A stretch of 64,000 nucleotides of DNA from Usnea hakonensis. Taxonomy: Eukaryota; Ascomycota; Lecanoromycetes; Lecanorales; Parmeliaceae. The position numbers and the translations under genes were made by a program. The notes under the pieces are model-generated. The model did no database searches. It had not been told where the DNA came from and saw nothing but the letters and a program-made list of their open reading frames with translations. Within the stretch, counting starts at the first letter, position 1. Each line of letters starts with the position of its first letter. Positions 22,276 through 32,969 of the stretch are shown in pieces. Where the stretch lies: the NCBI GenBank assembly GCA_013423325.1, contig BLJB01000120.1:1-64000 (forward strand), given 5' to 3'.

Positions 22276-24238
22276 TTAATACGATCCAACCGCTCCTATC
22301 TCAGGATCCCGTTGCCCATCCCTTCTTTTGATCGATCTCTTGACCTTTTCTAGAATGATTTGGACAGCGGGTGAGGGTACAGCATTGACCACTTGCTTTT
22401 TGGTATCAAGCAAAGACCCGGGAAAAGCGTAATCAGTGGGGAATCCTTGCAGGCAGGCAACTTCTCTCACCGTGCACGTGTATTTCCCGTTATAACGGTC
22501 TGGCCAATTTTCTCCGGTCGTGACTGTGGCCCAACAAGGCCAATCTGCCGGGTGATGTCGGCCCAGGTCTTGATGTTGTGTTCTTTTCTGCGATGCGCGT
22601 GAAGATGATTTGGGGCGCCGTCTTCGAGGTTGTCGATTGCACCTCCAAATGTGTTCCAATGCTGGAGGCGCAAATTTTCGCAATGAGCAGGGTGCGCATG
22701 GGTCGGCTCGGGGAAGTCGGGGAGTGGTTCTCCTCGGCTGAAGGTGACAAGTTAGCCAAAACAGTACGTGTCTTCCAAGATTTTGATGTGACTTACCAAG
22801 ACGCTGTCACGAACAGGCGCTTCCGCTTCTGGGGCACGCCAAAGTCGACACATTCGAGTGTTCCCCATCGAATGTTGTAGCCTATGGAGGTTAGGTTGCG
22901 CACCATTGTCGTAAAATATTCTCGATGTCTAGAAAGAACCTGGGGAACTTCCTCAAAGGTCACGATCCTTGGTTTCACCTTCTCCACAATGGCGTCTACA
23001 TAGGTCATGCATTTGTTGTTGATTTCTCCACTTTGTGGAGTACCTCTACAAGCCAGCTCAAAGCCCTGGCATGGTGGGGACAGGTGGAGGACATCCACAT
23101 ACAATTTTCCGTACGCAACTTCAGCTTCTTCGAGAAATAACTCAGCCGAAATCTGAAGACAGGTATCTCGCCCGTGATTCAGAGCGTATGTGTCGATGGC
23201 ATCCCCATCGTGGTCGAAAGCCCATTTGATATGGAGCCCTCCGTCTCTTGCCCCGATGGACATACCTCTAGCACCACAAAATGCGTCTGCAAACGTATAG
23301 TGTGACGGTTCAGAATGGTGCTCCAATACCTTTGGCTGAGCCGAGGAAGTTCCAAGCATAAGGTATTCAAGATGGTATGAAGACTTGTGTCTAGCAGACT
23401 TATATGTGACTTTTGCAATCCTATTGCCGCTGGGTTTTGGGGCCAATACATCTCCGGAATGATCTTTCCACTTCCCAAGATTCCTGCCCCGAGGGTGCTC
23501 ATGCTTGCTAGACTGACATGAGCCGATATGTGAAGTAGCTTTCAGCTGAGCAAGGTGGTGCTGAAAATAGGAAATGTCTGCGGCTGCGATTCCTCCAGTA
23601 ATGGATCCCTCGCTAAACAATGCAATGAAGGCTTTCGGTAGCCCTTGACTTCCTTTATTTTTCTCAACTGATTGGCAACTTCTCGAATTCTTTGCACAAC
23701 GGGATTTTGAGACCTCAGCCACCAACATCCATTGACAGATCAATGGCCTCGTATCCGCAAACATTCCTGTGACTTGAGACTGCAAAGGATATTCAGGAAC
23801 ATAGTCTGAGCTGGTAACGACTAGATGTCGAATGCAGAGAACGTATTTGCTGCTGGCGGATCTTTGGTAGCCTTCTGGCTTTGGGTCGTGCTCTTTCGCC
23901 TCGCAAAGCCAAACCATTTCGGTCCCACCAAATGTCGCCGACAGGTACTGCTCCAGATCTTCGACAGGTCGAAAGAGATAGCCGTCGAATGTGGCAGAAT
24001 GCCCATTCTTACTCTTTCTGAGCTCCGTGATCATCAGGAAGCTGCCATCATGAAGCTCCATCGTTTCTCCCTTGCAGATGAGCGTGCCCGCTTCGAGGTC
24101 TGTACAGTCCCCTAGATGTTGGTGACTCAAAGTGACTTCGTGAATCTGGATATCGTCTTTGGCTTTGGGTAGTTCATAAGACTCAAACTCCAATTCTTCT
24201 TCCTCAGATGAGCTTGACTGATACGATGAATCTGACAT
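22276..24238 (-). CDS. C5-cytosine DNA methyltransferase, fungal RID/Masc1-like, with apparent frame break
   Basis: Exon 1 (24238-22797) and exon 2 (from 22737) are clear; the frame then changes between about 22600 and 22535, ending at 22276. About 640 residues in total. N-terminal acidic region, then a BAH-like part (ETMELHDGSFLMITELRK). Motif I is FADAFCGARGMSIGA (about 316-330), the catalytic PCQ loop is LHLSPPCQGF (Cys390), motif VI is FEEVPQV, and motif VIII is VPQKRKRLFV. Exon 2 starts RGEPLPDFPEPTHAHP and reaches FGGAIDNLEDGAPNH. The target-recognition and motif IX region, TVTTGENWPDRYNGKYT then CTVREVACLQGF, and motif X (NAVPSPAV) are in another frame. I find no GT-AG or plausible GC-AG intron of suitable length to join them. 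It could be a sequencing indel, an unusual intron, or an inactive allele. The start ATG at 24238 precedes an Asp/Glu/Ser-rich leader. Relatives act in repeat-induced mutation or DNA methylation. Confidence 0.8.
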
Positions 24239-24557
24239 GGCTGCCACTATTATCCCATTGTCGAGATCAGCTTCTTAGGAGTCAGCTGTGGCTTGATCTG
24301 GATGTTGCATGACTGTGCCTCTAAAGGAATGCTTGCTTCTCAAGGGTGGTATATGGTATGATTGGTCAGTCAACGCAGAGTTATTCAGTCTCGTTGTCGT
24401 CGCAGACGATAACAAGTACAAGGATAAGAGCCAGTGGAATAACGATCCAAAGCAAGTTGATACAGTGAGGCACTTTATCGGCGGAACAAGTTGGCATGGC
24501 TGTCTGCAGAATGAAGGAGGAATAACGAGGAAACTGCGAGAAGCACGAGGCTTTATG

Positions 24558-24597
24558 AGGAGGAGGAGGAGGAGGAGGAGGAGGAGGAGGAGGAGGA

Positions 24598-24600
<3 letters not shown>
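24558..24600 (+). repeat. (AGG)n microsatellite
   Basis: About fourteen uninterrupted AGG units run directly into the poly-G tract. Together they make a purine-only strand of about 90 nt. Confidence 0.95.

Positions 24601-24644
<44 letters not shown>
24601..24644 (+). repeat. poly-G homopolymer of 44 bases
   Basis: Forty-four consecutive G residues are read at 24601-24644, followed by AGGAGGGGGAG. Such a run can form G-quadruplex structures. It may also be inflated or collapsed by sequencing, so the exact length should not be trusted. Confidence 0.9.
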
Positions 24645-24645
<1 letters not shown>

Positions 24646-25646
24646 GGAGGGGGAGTGCCTGGGTAGGAGACATGAATTCCTTTTCGGGAAAGATATGTAT
24701 GGGAGACCCAAAGACGCGAAACCACCGGACGAAACATGCATACGGCGGCAGACACGAGACGCTGTCTTTGAGGAGAAACGAGACACTATCTGTCCCGTGA
24801 GGCCAAAAGATTAAAAGTTGAGACTTTCAATCTTCCCAATCTAAGTCCAGACTGCAGATCTTTCCATCTCAAGACCACTCTCATCCATGACCCATCGCAA
24901 CTAATACCCACTTGACAAATCCGCACACTATCACATCTCAACGCAAAGAGCCCCCTCTCAATACAACATCCTTTCAGTCGCAGTCAGACCTAAAACCGGC
25001 GACCCCAGCCCGTGTTCATCACCTATCCCCGAAACCGAGCCCCTAAGCTCCGAGACACCGCTCAACAGAAACCTCTCTTTTCGACCAAAGCGCAACGATA
25101 ATGTGAAAAAAAATCAAAACATCCTCCGCGACAGCAGCCACGGCAGGCGTTATGGGTGGCGCTCAGCAAATCAGATAGATCATTTTCTCATCGTTAGTTG
25201 GGGATCAAAGTCTTGGAGTGGGCTTTATATCCGTTACAGCGAAAGAGGTCTCTGCATGTTTCAGCGCCGGAGTTTGAGTACGCTGGACGGTTCGTATGGC
25301 TAACATCTTGTGTTTTCTGAATACTTGAATGTTGATTGATGGATGGTTGGTGTTTCTGCCACGCGGTTGGGGCCATGGAGGCTGGTTTGGGGGATATACA
25401 CAAGCGTACGTAGAGAGTCCTTCCAGGGCGTATATCTTAGCTTGACTAATTCAACAAGGGTGCGTGCATGTTTAAGGTTCAAGGTCATTGTCAGGAAGCG
25501 GTGTATTATTTTAAGAACACCATACTGCATATAATTATTCAAAAGTGCCTACTTTTCGCCCAATGCTCCAGGCAGGCCTGGTACCTGACGCCTCCTATTC
25601 CCACTTCGCCAAGACAATGCCGCTCTCCTAATACCTTACATCACTA

Positions 25647-26492
25647 TTACATGATTTGGTTCTTCCCTCTCGTAACTCCCTCCATAGCGCTCCTCTTCGA
25701 AGCATCGTTCTCCGCCTCGCTCTGTGGCCCATGCCCCGGTCCCAGCACCACCGTCGCCCTCTCCTCAAACGCGTCGATCATCATCCCCGCCACCTTCGGC
25801 GCCGCAGCCTGACTCAACGCGCTGTAAACCGCACTTGCGAACCGCACCTCCAACAGCAAATTGACCTCCGTCCTCGGAGAACTCGGCGTACTAGCACTCC
25901 CTTCCTGGGGCGTCTTCCCGTCCGGCGGCGCCGGTTTGAAAGGAAATTCTTTGAACGTCCACCTCGTCAACAAAGACGTGAATATCGACCTATTCCCCGC
26001 CGACTTGTCCGCATCGTGTTCATGCTCGGCGTCTTCATAATAATGAGCCAAATTGCTCTTTGCAATCGTCGGCTCCGCGTCTCCAGCCACGGCCTCCAAA
26101 ACCGTGTAAGGTAAGCAGTAGACCGCACTGCGGAACAATTCGTCGTACGGTCCGTAGCCGATGCGGAGGTCTGCGGTGCGCGGCCATTTTTTCTTGTGGG
26201 TGGAGTCGGGCGCGGAGAGGGATGTTATGGAGCTCGACTTGCAGTACGGGATGAACTCGGGGTAGGCGGCGATGTTGGCGATGAGGTTGTACAGCGGCGC
26301 CGCGTGGTATGGGAGGATGCGGGAAGCGGTGAGGGTTTGCAATGGCGTCAATGTGTTGGAGACGAATGTTCGGGACGGTCTACAGGGTTTTGGGGGAAGG
26401 GAGAGGGTTGCAGGAGTCTGTGAGAGGAGGGGCAATGAGAGGTGATGGAGGGCGGAGGATGGGCGAAGGAGTGGGAGTTTAGTAGCTGTCAT
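25647..26492 (-). CDS. coq10: coenzyme Q-binding protein COQ10 (START/polyketide-cyclase fold)
   Basis: A single exon encodes 281 residues. COQ10 binds ubiquinone in mitochondria and is needed for efficient respiration and coenzyme Q function. The N-terminal 45 residues are Ser/Pro/Leu/Arg-rich with almost no acidic residues, a likely mitochondrial presequence. The START-type domain begins at about 57: ASRILPYHAAPLYNLIANI, then AYPEFIPYCKSS, the hallmark of the family. WPRTADLRIGYGPYDELF and LLEVRFASAVYSAL, then MMIDAFEERA close the fold. The protein is longer than yeast Coq10 (about 207 residues) because of a loop rich in Asp/Glu/His/Ser/Pro (about 150-210). The start ATG is at 26492. Confidence 0.9.
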   Translation of the reverse strand: MTATKLPLLRPSSALHHLSLPLLSQTPATLSLPPKPCRPSRTFVSNTLTPLQTLTASRILPYHAAPLYNLIANIAAYPEFIPYCKSSSITSLSAPDSTHKKKWPRTADLRIGYGPYDELFRSAVYCLPYTVLEAVAGDAEPTIAKSNLAHYYEDAEHEHDADKSAGNRSIFTSLLTRWTFKEFPFKPAPPDGKTPQEGSASTPSSPRTEVNLLLEVRFASAVYSALSQAAAPKVAGMMIDAFEERATVVLGPGHGPQSEAENDASKRSAMEGVTRGKNQIM

Positions 26493-27250
26493 ACTGGTGA
26501 GGCTGATTAAAGATGCTGTAAGAGTACAATCTCGTTAATTGGAACGATCAGTCTATGTGAATTGACAAATTATTAGTTATTATATTATTATTATGACGTC
26601 TTGATACTTTGGGCAGAAGTCAAAACTGCCGAGGCCGCTAAGAAAATGATCACCTTGTAGGGCCAGGCCAGACCCTGCATTTAAATGCAGCTTTAAGATC
26701 AAATCTCCGAATCTTCGAAGTCGTGAAAGACAAGCTCACAAGGATCAACAATTGCCTCGCCCCGCCCCGCCTAATCCCGCCCAACTCCGAAGTTAGCGAA
26801 TTGGATGACTTGGCCAACTCAATTCCCTGACGATCAAAGCCCAAGCAGATTGCTCCTTCGGTTTACCTTCCTGCCAAACCCAAATGTTTGAATTAGTTTA
26901 AGCCTTTCTATTCACCATCCGACTAATACAGGAAGTAGTAGCCTAAGAATTGATATCAAGAGCACAAGTCTTTGAAGGTAATGTTTTCTATTCATAAAGT
27001 AAAAGTCTATCTATTGCGACTGTTTGGTTTATCCTTCCTCAGTACACACAATCATCCCCAAACGACCAAGGCGGCAGGATGTACACCTCCACGGAGGGGG
27101 GCTGCGACCTAATGACGTGACTACTGTGGTAGCACAGTCGCTGTAGGTTCCATGCCGGGTGATCAGCCCAGACCAGCTCAGAAGAGGAGGTCCTCTTCTA
27201 CTCCCACGGACACGTGCGGTGATCTGATGATGCTGTTCATGAGAAGCCCT
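26493..27250. other. intergenic region
   Basis: About 760 bp lie between the COQ10 start and the transporter stop (both minus). There is an AT-rich patch at 26560-26600 and a GC-rich, C-rich patch at 26745-26790. No gene, tRNA or repeat unit could be recognised. Confidence 0.5.
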
Positions 27251-28818
27251 TCATATCTTTGTAATTTTCACGCCAGCCAGAGTGATCCTCGTTACAATGA
27301 AAAGAGCCGTGCCAATGGCACAGCTCACACCCCCAAAGACTATGGCACCTCGGAACGAACCATTGTCAACAGCGATAATCTGACCTCCAATGGGTGATCC
27401 AGTCAATGCTGCAAAAGCTGCGATCGAGAAGACAGTGCCCGAACGGATACCAATTTCTTGTATAGGCGAAATTTGAGCGGTGAGCGCAGGAGTAAGGCCG
27501 ATACCAGCACCTGAACCAATACCAAAAAGTACGGCAAATGTGATGAGAGCGGCGTTACCAGTTACAGGCAGCCACATGGCAAGGATGAGAATCGCCGTGA
27601 AACCGCTCATGACGATCATGACATTGAAGCGGCCGAGCTTATCGGCAATAGCATTAGGAACAGTGCGTCCAATTATACTTGGCGAAATTAGTTTACCGCG
27701 TGTGCAAGTTTCATGTGGGAGAGCACTGACCTTGCGGCATTCAAAATCGGTACGAGATAGTTAGCCAGACGAAGAGACATGCCGTGCGATAGCGCTTCCT
27801 CGACAATGAACGTGAAGGGAATGAACATGCCCCCTATAATAGTTAGCTTCCGCAGGTCATTGGGGCCAAACTTGACCCACAGTAGAAGAAGAAGACTGCC
27901 GCAGCCAAAATCGAGAAGGTTGGGGAACTTAGAGGACGGACGAAAGCCATTGCGCTGAATGGACGCCTTGTGGGAGGGATTCGAGAGCGGACGGTTAGAT
28001 TTGCGAGAATGAGCAGAGCCAGAATTAGAAAAGCACAGATACGCATCGTCCAGCCGAAGCCGACCTCTGGAATCAGATGAATGATCATGATGGGGAAAAT
28101 AACGCCGCCTAGCGACGATCCAGCTACGACCAGGCCAAGAGCAGCACCTCGCTTTTCGAAGAACCATGTTGATGTCTAAAAAGCCTAAGCGACCAGCACA
28201 TCAAGCAATCGCAATGAAAACTTACGCAGTTGAATGCGGGATAGAAGACCATGGACGCTCCGATAGGAGAGCAGATGGCTTGGCTGAGTAGGATTTGATA
28301 GTATTGTGTTGAAATGCTCGTCATCATCAAGCCAAAGACGTGAAGAAAGGTGCCGCCGAGTAGTAGATGGTGAGGTCCGAAATCGTCGAAGATTCTGCCG
28401 ACGAATATCCCACCGAATAGCATGAAGAAGACTAGTTGGGTCAGAAGACAAGTTGAGGGCATGACGTTGACGACCTACTTTGTAGGGCAGGAATCCAGGC
28501 GATGTCAGATGCAGAATAGGCCTTGAGCTGATTGGCCTGATAGTACTCCTGGAAGACGCCAACACAATTGACCCAGCCAAAGGACACAAACATGCAGGCA
28601 GAACTCCCGAGGACAGTAAGCCATGCTTTTTTGCCACCATCTGGAAAGGCCTTGGGGTCCATCCAAGGACTTGGTGCTGGCTTCCCGCCCTTTTCTGCAT
28701 CTTCAAGGCCGGAGTCAGAACCTCCCTTCAAATGCTGGTCAGCGCTCTTTTCCAAGGCTTCATCAGAAGTTTTGGTTTCTTGGCCAAGATGGTCAGGTTG
28801 AGTATCGAATTCCGCCAT
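27251..28818 (-). CDS. MFS transporter, monocarboxylate-transporter (MCT/Mch) type
   Basis: Five exons on the minus strand, 28818-28479, 28431-28226, 28175-27881, 27833-27731 and 27677-27251, give 456 residues. After a hydrophilic N-terminus of about 65 residues rich in Asp, Glu and Lys, DGGKKAWLTVLGSS begins TM1, as in fungal MCT-like proteins (usual D-G-G-W/K pattern). VGVFQEYYQANQL follows TM1, then FFMLFGGIFVGRIFDDFGP (the loop 2-3 motif). FYPAFNCTSTWFFEKRGAAL matches the conserved WF-x-x-(K)R motif of this family. IGRTVPNAIADKLGRFN is the loop 8-9 motif. About twelve hydrophobic helices are visible. Substrate cannot be told; relatives in yeast (Mch proteins) do not all carry monocarboxylates, and one is a riboflavin carrier. 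No cluster partners suggest a substrate. Confidence 0.88.
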
Positions 28819-29593
28819 TAATGTGATAGGTAGTGGAGGAAGGCCGCAGTGTTATGAAAATTGCTTCAGGATTGGAAATTGAAAAGTTTTTCGATGGTTG
28901 TTTCTTTTTTTTTATTATTATAGGTTTTCAAAGATATGGGAAGGAACGTAGGGGGGTTTGCTTGGGTTAAGTAAAGGGAACCCTAGTCGGATTTGCTTTG
29001 GGTCTCCTTTCCCTCAAATAATGTTGAAACGGAAAGGCAAACAGGCAATATATTGGAGGATCAACACTCCTTAGACTCCTTAGACTGTTAGTAATGCAGG
29101 GGCTTCGGTGTTTCGGCATTCATGGGACCCGTAACACCGGGTCCTGCAGCTTTACTTTACTTTAAATATGAGTCTATGAGTCACACAGTCACCGTAAGCT
29201 GATAAAGCTTAGCAATGAGCATAGATTAAATCATCATTAATGCGCTTATTCATCCTTCTTCCTACTTTACTCTACTTTACTTTGTTTTATCTCACCGTCA
29301 CATCAGCACAGACAATCCCCTTCCATCTAAACGCAAGAAGCGACGGAAAGCTCGGTAAAACCATCCTTGCTCGGTTTTAGCCCGGCCCAGAGACCTAAAA
29401 TCCGCCTGTCCGGTAACCAGGCCCAGAAATTTGCATAGGGCTATCTGCACATCTGAAAATTCAATTTCGCCTAGGACCCACTCCCAAGATCAAGCATTTT
29501 TTAACGGTAAAATCTTTAGAGGCATCTGAACAGATGCATTTTCAGCCACCAGAATGTTATGATTCCGCTGCTACCTTTCTCTGATATGAATTG
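28819..29593. other. divergent intergenic region with simple ACTTT repeats
   Basis: About 775 bp lie between the transporter start (minus) and the tRNA methyltransferase start (plus), so both promoters are probably here. T-rich runs (28905-28920) and short CTTTA/ACTTT repeats (29149-29166 and 29264-29288) are visible. No gene is seen. Confidence 0.5.
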
Positions 29594-30898
29594 ATGATTG
29601 AAGAGAATTATCATGAGAATCTTTTACACATTAAAGGCTTTACTACAGAACTGTCCCCAATGGACATTCATTCAATGGCAGCCTCCACCCAGACAGATTC
29701 TCCGGATATCCCTTCTCTATCAATTAGCTCTCCCGTTCAAACATCAGATGAAAGCATTCCTTCTCAGCCTCTTCCCGAGCTTCCTCCCCACCGTTCTCAC
29801 AATCCGAAGAACAATCTCAAACGCAGCGATCCTTTCAAGTTCGGCTCGCGCTACCTCGAGCCTACAGATGATGCCTTTGAATTTAACGCCTGGGATCACG
29901 TGCTTCCTGATTCTGCCTATTTCACCTACTGCGAAGCGCAGTACGCTTCTCAACGCGCCTGTCCAGTGTCAGACTTCGATAAAGCCCGTTTCAATGATAA
30001 TCCCGAGAAATGGTGGAATCAATTCTACTCGAACAACACATCCAATTTTTTTAAGGATCGGAAATGGCTCCATCAGGAGTTCCCTATCTTATCAAAACTG
30101 ACTGCAAAAGATGCAGGATCAAGCAGCATCCTTGAAGTGGGAGCGGGAGCGGGAAATACGGCATTTCCGATTCTGAAAGCGAACGAAAACGACAAACTGA
30201 TGGTCCATGCTTGCGATTTCTCGAGAAAGGCCGTCGAGTTGATTAGAGCAAATGAGGCGTACGATGCTGATCATATCCAAGCTTCTGTATGGGATATTTC
30301 GAGTGAGGTCCTACCACCTGGAGTTCGTGAATGCAGCGTGGACGTGGTACTGCTTGTATTTATTTTTAGTGCCCTGAGTCCGACGCAGTGGGACGCGGCC
30401 GTGAGAAATATATGGAGAGTGTTGAAGCCTGGTGGAGAGGTATGTTTCAGAGACTATGGGAAAGGAGACCTCACTCAGGTGAGATTCAAGAAGGGAAGGT
30501 TGCTGGAGGATAATTTCTACATCAGAGGAGACGGGACGAGGGTATATTTTTTTGAAGAGGATGAATTGAAGCGGATATGGGGAGGTATAAGTACGGGAAC
30601 CGCGAATCGAGAACTTGAAGTAGCCGAAGAAAATTCAAAGACCACCAGCGGACTGGCAAGAGCCCAGCATCCAGAGATTGCAGATGGGGTCTCCAATACC
30701 ACTGATGAAATTACGGATAGGAAGCGTCTAGTGGTCAAACCTGGCGATGCCATACCATCCGTTCCAGAGAACAAGTTTGAGATCGTGAGTTTGGGTGTGG
30801 ACAGAAGGATGCTCGTCAATCGCCAAAAGCAGCTGAAGATGTATCGATGTTGGATGCAAGGTCGGTTCAGAAAATTACACGGCGCAACCCCTAATTGA
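29594..30898 (+). CDS. trm140: tRNA (cytidine-32-N3)-methyltransferase, Trm140/METTL2-6 family
   Basis: A single exon encodes 434 residues from the ATG at 29594; in-frame ATGs at 29660 and 29675 are alternatives. The enzyme makes 3-methylcytidine at position 32 of some tRNAs using S-adenosylmethionine. Conserved landmarks are PFKFGSRYL and NAWDHV, then WWNQFYSNNTSNFFKDRKWL (family signature), ILEVGAGAGNT (SAM-binding motif I, about 179-189), VLLVFIFSALSP and VLKPGGEVCFRDYG. The C-terminal core RRMLVNRQKQLKMYRCWMQG is also typical. About 55-60 residues, Ser/Thr/Glu-rich, are inserted before this last core, between ELKRIWGG and FEIVSLG. There is no actin-binding extension like that of yeast Abp140. 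Confidence 0.92.
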   Translation: MIEENYHENLLHIKGFTTELSPMDIHSMAASTQTDSPDIPSLSISSPVQTSDESIPSQPLPELPPHRSHNPKNNLKRSDPFKFGSRYLEPTDDAFEFNAWDHVLPDSAYFTYCEAQYASQRACPVSDFDKARFNDNPEKWWNQFYSNNTSNFFKDRKWLHQEFPILSKLTAKDAGSSSILEVGAGAGNTAFPILKANENDKLMVHACDFSRKAVELIRANEAYDADHIQASVWDISSEVLPPGVRECSVDVVLLVFIFSALSPTQWDAAVRNIWRVLKPGGEVCFRDYGKGDLTQVRFKKGRLLEDNFYIRGDGTRVYFFEEDELKRIWGGISTGTANRELEVAEENSKTTSGLARAQHPEIADGVSNTTDEITDRKRLVVKPGDAIPSVPENKFEIVSLGVDRRMLVNRQKQLKMYRCWMQGRFRKLHGATPN

Positions 30899-31081
30899 GG
30901 GTAGCTGGACAACGTTCTGCAGACGAAATCGCGAAAATGTACAATTGCATTCGCATGCTTCACAAAGCAAGATGCGCTTCTATCTTAAGCCGTGCGAGGA
31001 TACATAAGAGGGGCATACTATGTACAGGAAGGGTGGAGTGAACAATTAGGCGTGCTTGACCCGCAACGGTTGCTGAAGGCT

Positions 31082-31831
31082 TCAATAGCTGACTAGGCCT
31101 TGCACAAATGCGGCCGCGGCAGGAGTATCGACGACGTAGTCAAGGTGGTAAGCGTCGACCACGGGAAGGTCGTCGCAAATGAAATCATAGTTGAAGCAAA
31201 AAGTCTTGACTTTGCTCGGATCAACGTTCGAGAAGGGACGTCCTTTGAAGGGATCTCCGAACACCACCTATTGCTATATGTCAACATGGAACCAAGAGAC
31301 TTTGGCCAAGTCTTAACTCACCACAGCCGCGATCTGTGCCGCTACCTCCGCGTTCACCATGGCTTCTCCAAGATGAACCTCCATTGCGCCTTGGCTGTAC
31401 CCGCTCAATACGATCTGGGTATCCGGACAATTTCTTGCGGCTTGGTTGAGCAAGTCTGCTGTGGTTTGTGCTCCTTCAGGATCACCACCAATCAAATAGC
31501 CTCCAATGGTAGCAGCGTAAGCTACCCCTTGCACGGCGATATTGTCTGCTGCAATCAAATTATCGAGATCGTTGAAGAAGGGCGGTCCAACCAAGTCGCC
31601 AACGTTGCCGGGTTCGATGGTACCTCTCGCGAAAATGACGGTGATAGGCTTGCATCCAACGCCAGCGACATCAGTAAGCTCGTTGCGGTCAACGTTCCAG
31701 TCATTCTGCCGTTTGCCGACAGTCTCACTAAGGATGCTTGTCTTCACGGAGCCTCGGACACGAGCTGTATTGACAGGAATGGCGATAATGAGGCATGCTA
31801 AGAGGGCCAGACAAAAGAAGAGGGCCTTCAT
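31082..31831 (-). CDS. secreted cutinase (carbohydrate esterase family 5)
   Basis: Two exons on the minus strand, 31831-31322 and 31267-31082, give 231 residues. Cutinases are small serine esterases that hydrolyse the plant polyester cutin. A signal peptide is evident (MKALFFCLALLACLIIAIPV). The nucleophile lies in GYSQG (Ser146). The motif CFNYDFICDD supplies the catalytic Asp (about 198) between two Cys residues that pair in the family, and YHLDY supplies His (about 211). Two further Cys residues (in VGCKP and ARNCPD) match the other conserved disulfide. GCKPITVIFARGTIEPGNVG is the expected N-terminal core. The size fits fungal cutinases (200-230 residues). The intron (31321-31268, 54 nt) has donor GTGAGT. 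It is probably induced on plant material, but nothing in the sequence proves this. Confidence 0.93.
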
Positions 31832-32969
31832 AATGGAAGGTCTTGCTTGATGCGCTTATAGAGGGTGTATCATGAAGAAAATCAGGGGAAAATGTCTGAG
31901 ATTGGGAAAGCTTGAGCGCAGGGCGTGATGGAAGTCTGGCTTTTCTTATAGTTTGAGAGAATGGGGCAAGAAGTTGGCAACCCGTTCCTGGCCCCGCTTT
32001 TGCGATGGCGAGATGAGCTGTTGCAATTCGAACAGGGGCCGGAAATATCAAAAGCCTCATGGTGGCAGTGACGACCGAGCAGCCAAGCAACACCCGTGCC
32101 GTGACTTTGGAGATCCATCAAATGGGTGGCAAATGAGCTGTCGAATAGGAGGAAAGAATCCTAGGTATGGGCTCGGCTTTGGGGCTCATTCAGGAATGGG
32201 CGAAATGTGTAAATTGCATCACAATTGAAGGGGCAACGATAGAAGGATTTTCATCGCAAGCGCGTAGACTCGGACTTTCCCCGCATTTTGACTTTTCACT
32301 TTTCACAATTTGCGGGGTGTGAGAGTCTCGAGTGTGTGACTGGCGCCAAGCAATTGGTCGTGTGAACAATTTTTCACCATAGGATCCAATCATCACTAAG
32401 GTATGTCGTAAGATACAAAGACACTCGGCCGAGAGGGTGGATTGAGTTGAGTGACAGTCATTACGACGAGAGACCTAATTGGCCGAATAAGCTGGATGCA
32501 AGATTAGAGCTGGATGCGCAATTGGATGTCCTTGGACCATCTTTTCTCCGGGGGCAGCAGCGACATTTACCAGGTAATAGGTAACAGGGGACAATTAGCA
32601 AGGCACCGCCTTTTGCGTACATATTCGGTATTAGTAGCTACAACGTAAAATGTGCATCTGCATCTCCTTTGCATAAGCAGGGTAACCTATTATGTAGTCT
32701 CGACCGTCCGTTAACCTTTTGGCATCATTGCCTTGATTTTACAGAAAACGTTGCTCGCAGGTCTGATACGTTGATGGCTATGAAGCGTTTCATCCATGCA
32801 TGCCATGTCGCATACCGAAAGGATGATTCCTCGCACAACCTCGGTAATGCAGGAGCTCGCGTAAATGCTCGGCGTGGGAGCCCCAGAGGCCGTGAACATC
32901 TCGCCCTCCTTCATTGCTGAGCTGGTCTCACCAATCTGATCCCTCATGACCAGGCTGCCAGCCGGCAGA
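31832..32969. other. 1.1 kb divergent intergenic region
   Basis: This lies between the cutinase start (minus) and the Fat1-like gene (plus); it should hold both promoters. Only short unconvincing frames occur. No repeats or RNA genes are recognised. Confidence 0.45.

Larger units (their letters stand above)
24239..25646. other. 1.4 kb intergenic region with G-rich low-complexity tract
   Basis: This lies upstream of the methyltransferase and downstream of COQ10 (both minus). It contains the (AGG)n and poly-G tract described separately. Around 25198-25320 on the plus strand a short open frame after a TTAG site has a presequence-like stretch (RKRSLHVSAPEFEYAGR), but I could not build a gene around it. 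Frames running through the G tract are low-complexity artefacts. Confidence 0.45.

Noticed and set aside
24309..24800. ORFs through the G/AGG tract on both strands
   Set aside because: They consist of poly-Gly, poly-Arg, poly-Pro or poly-Ser and are by-products of the repeat.
29598..30101. Second plus-strand ORF of 167 residues
   Set aside because: It is a shadow frame of the Trm140-type gene.
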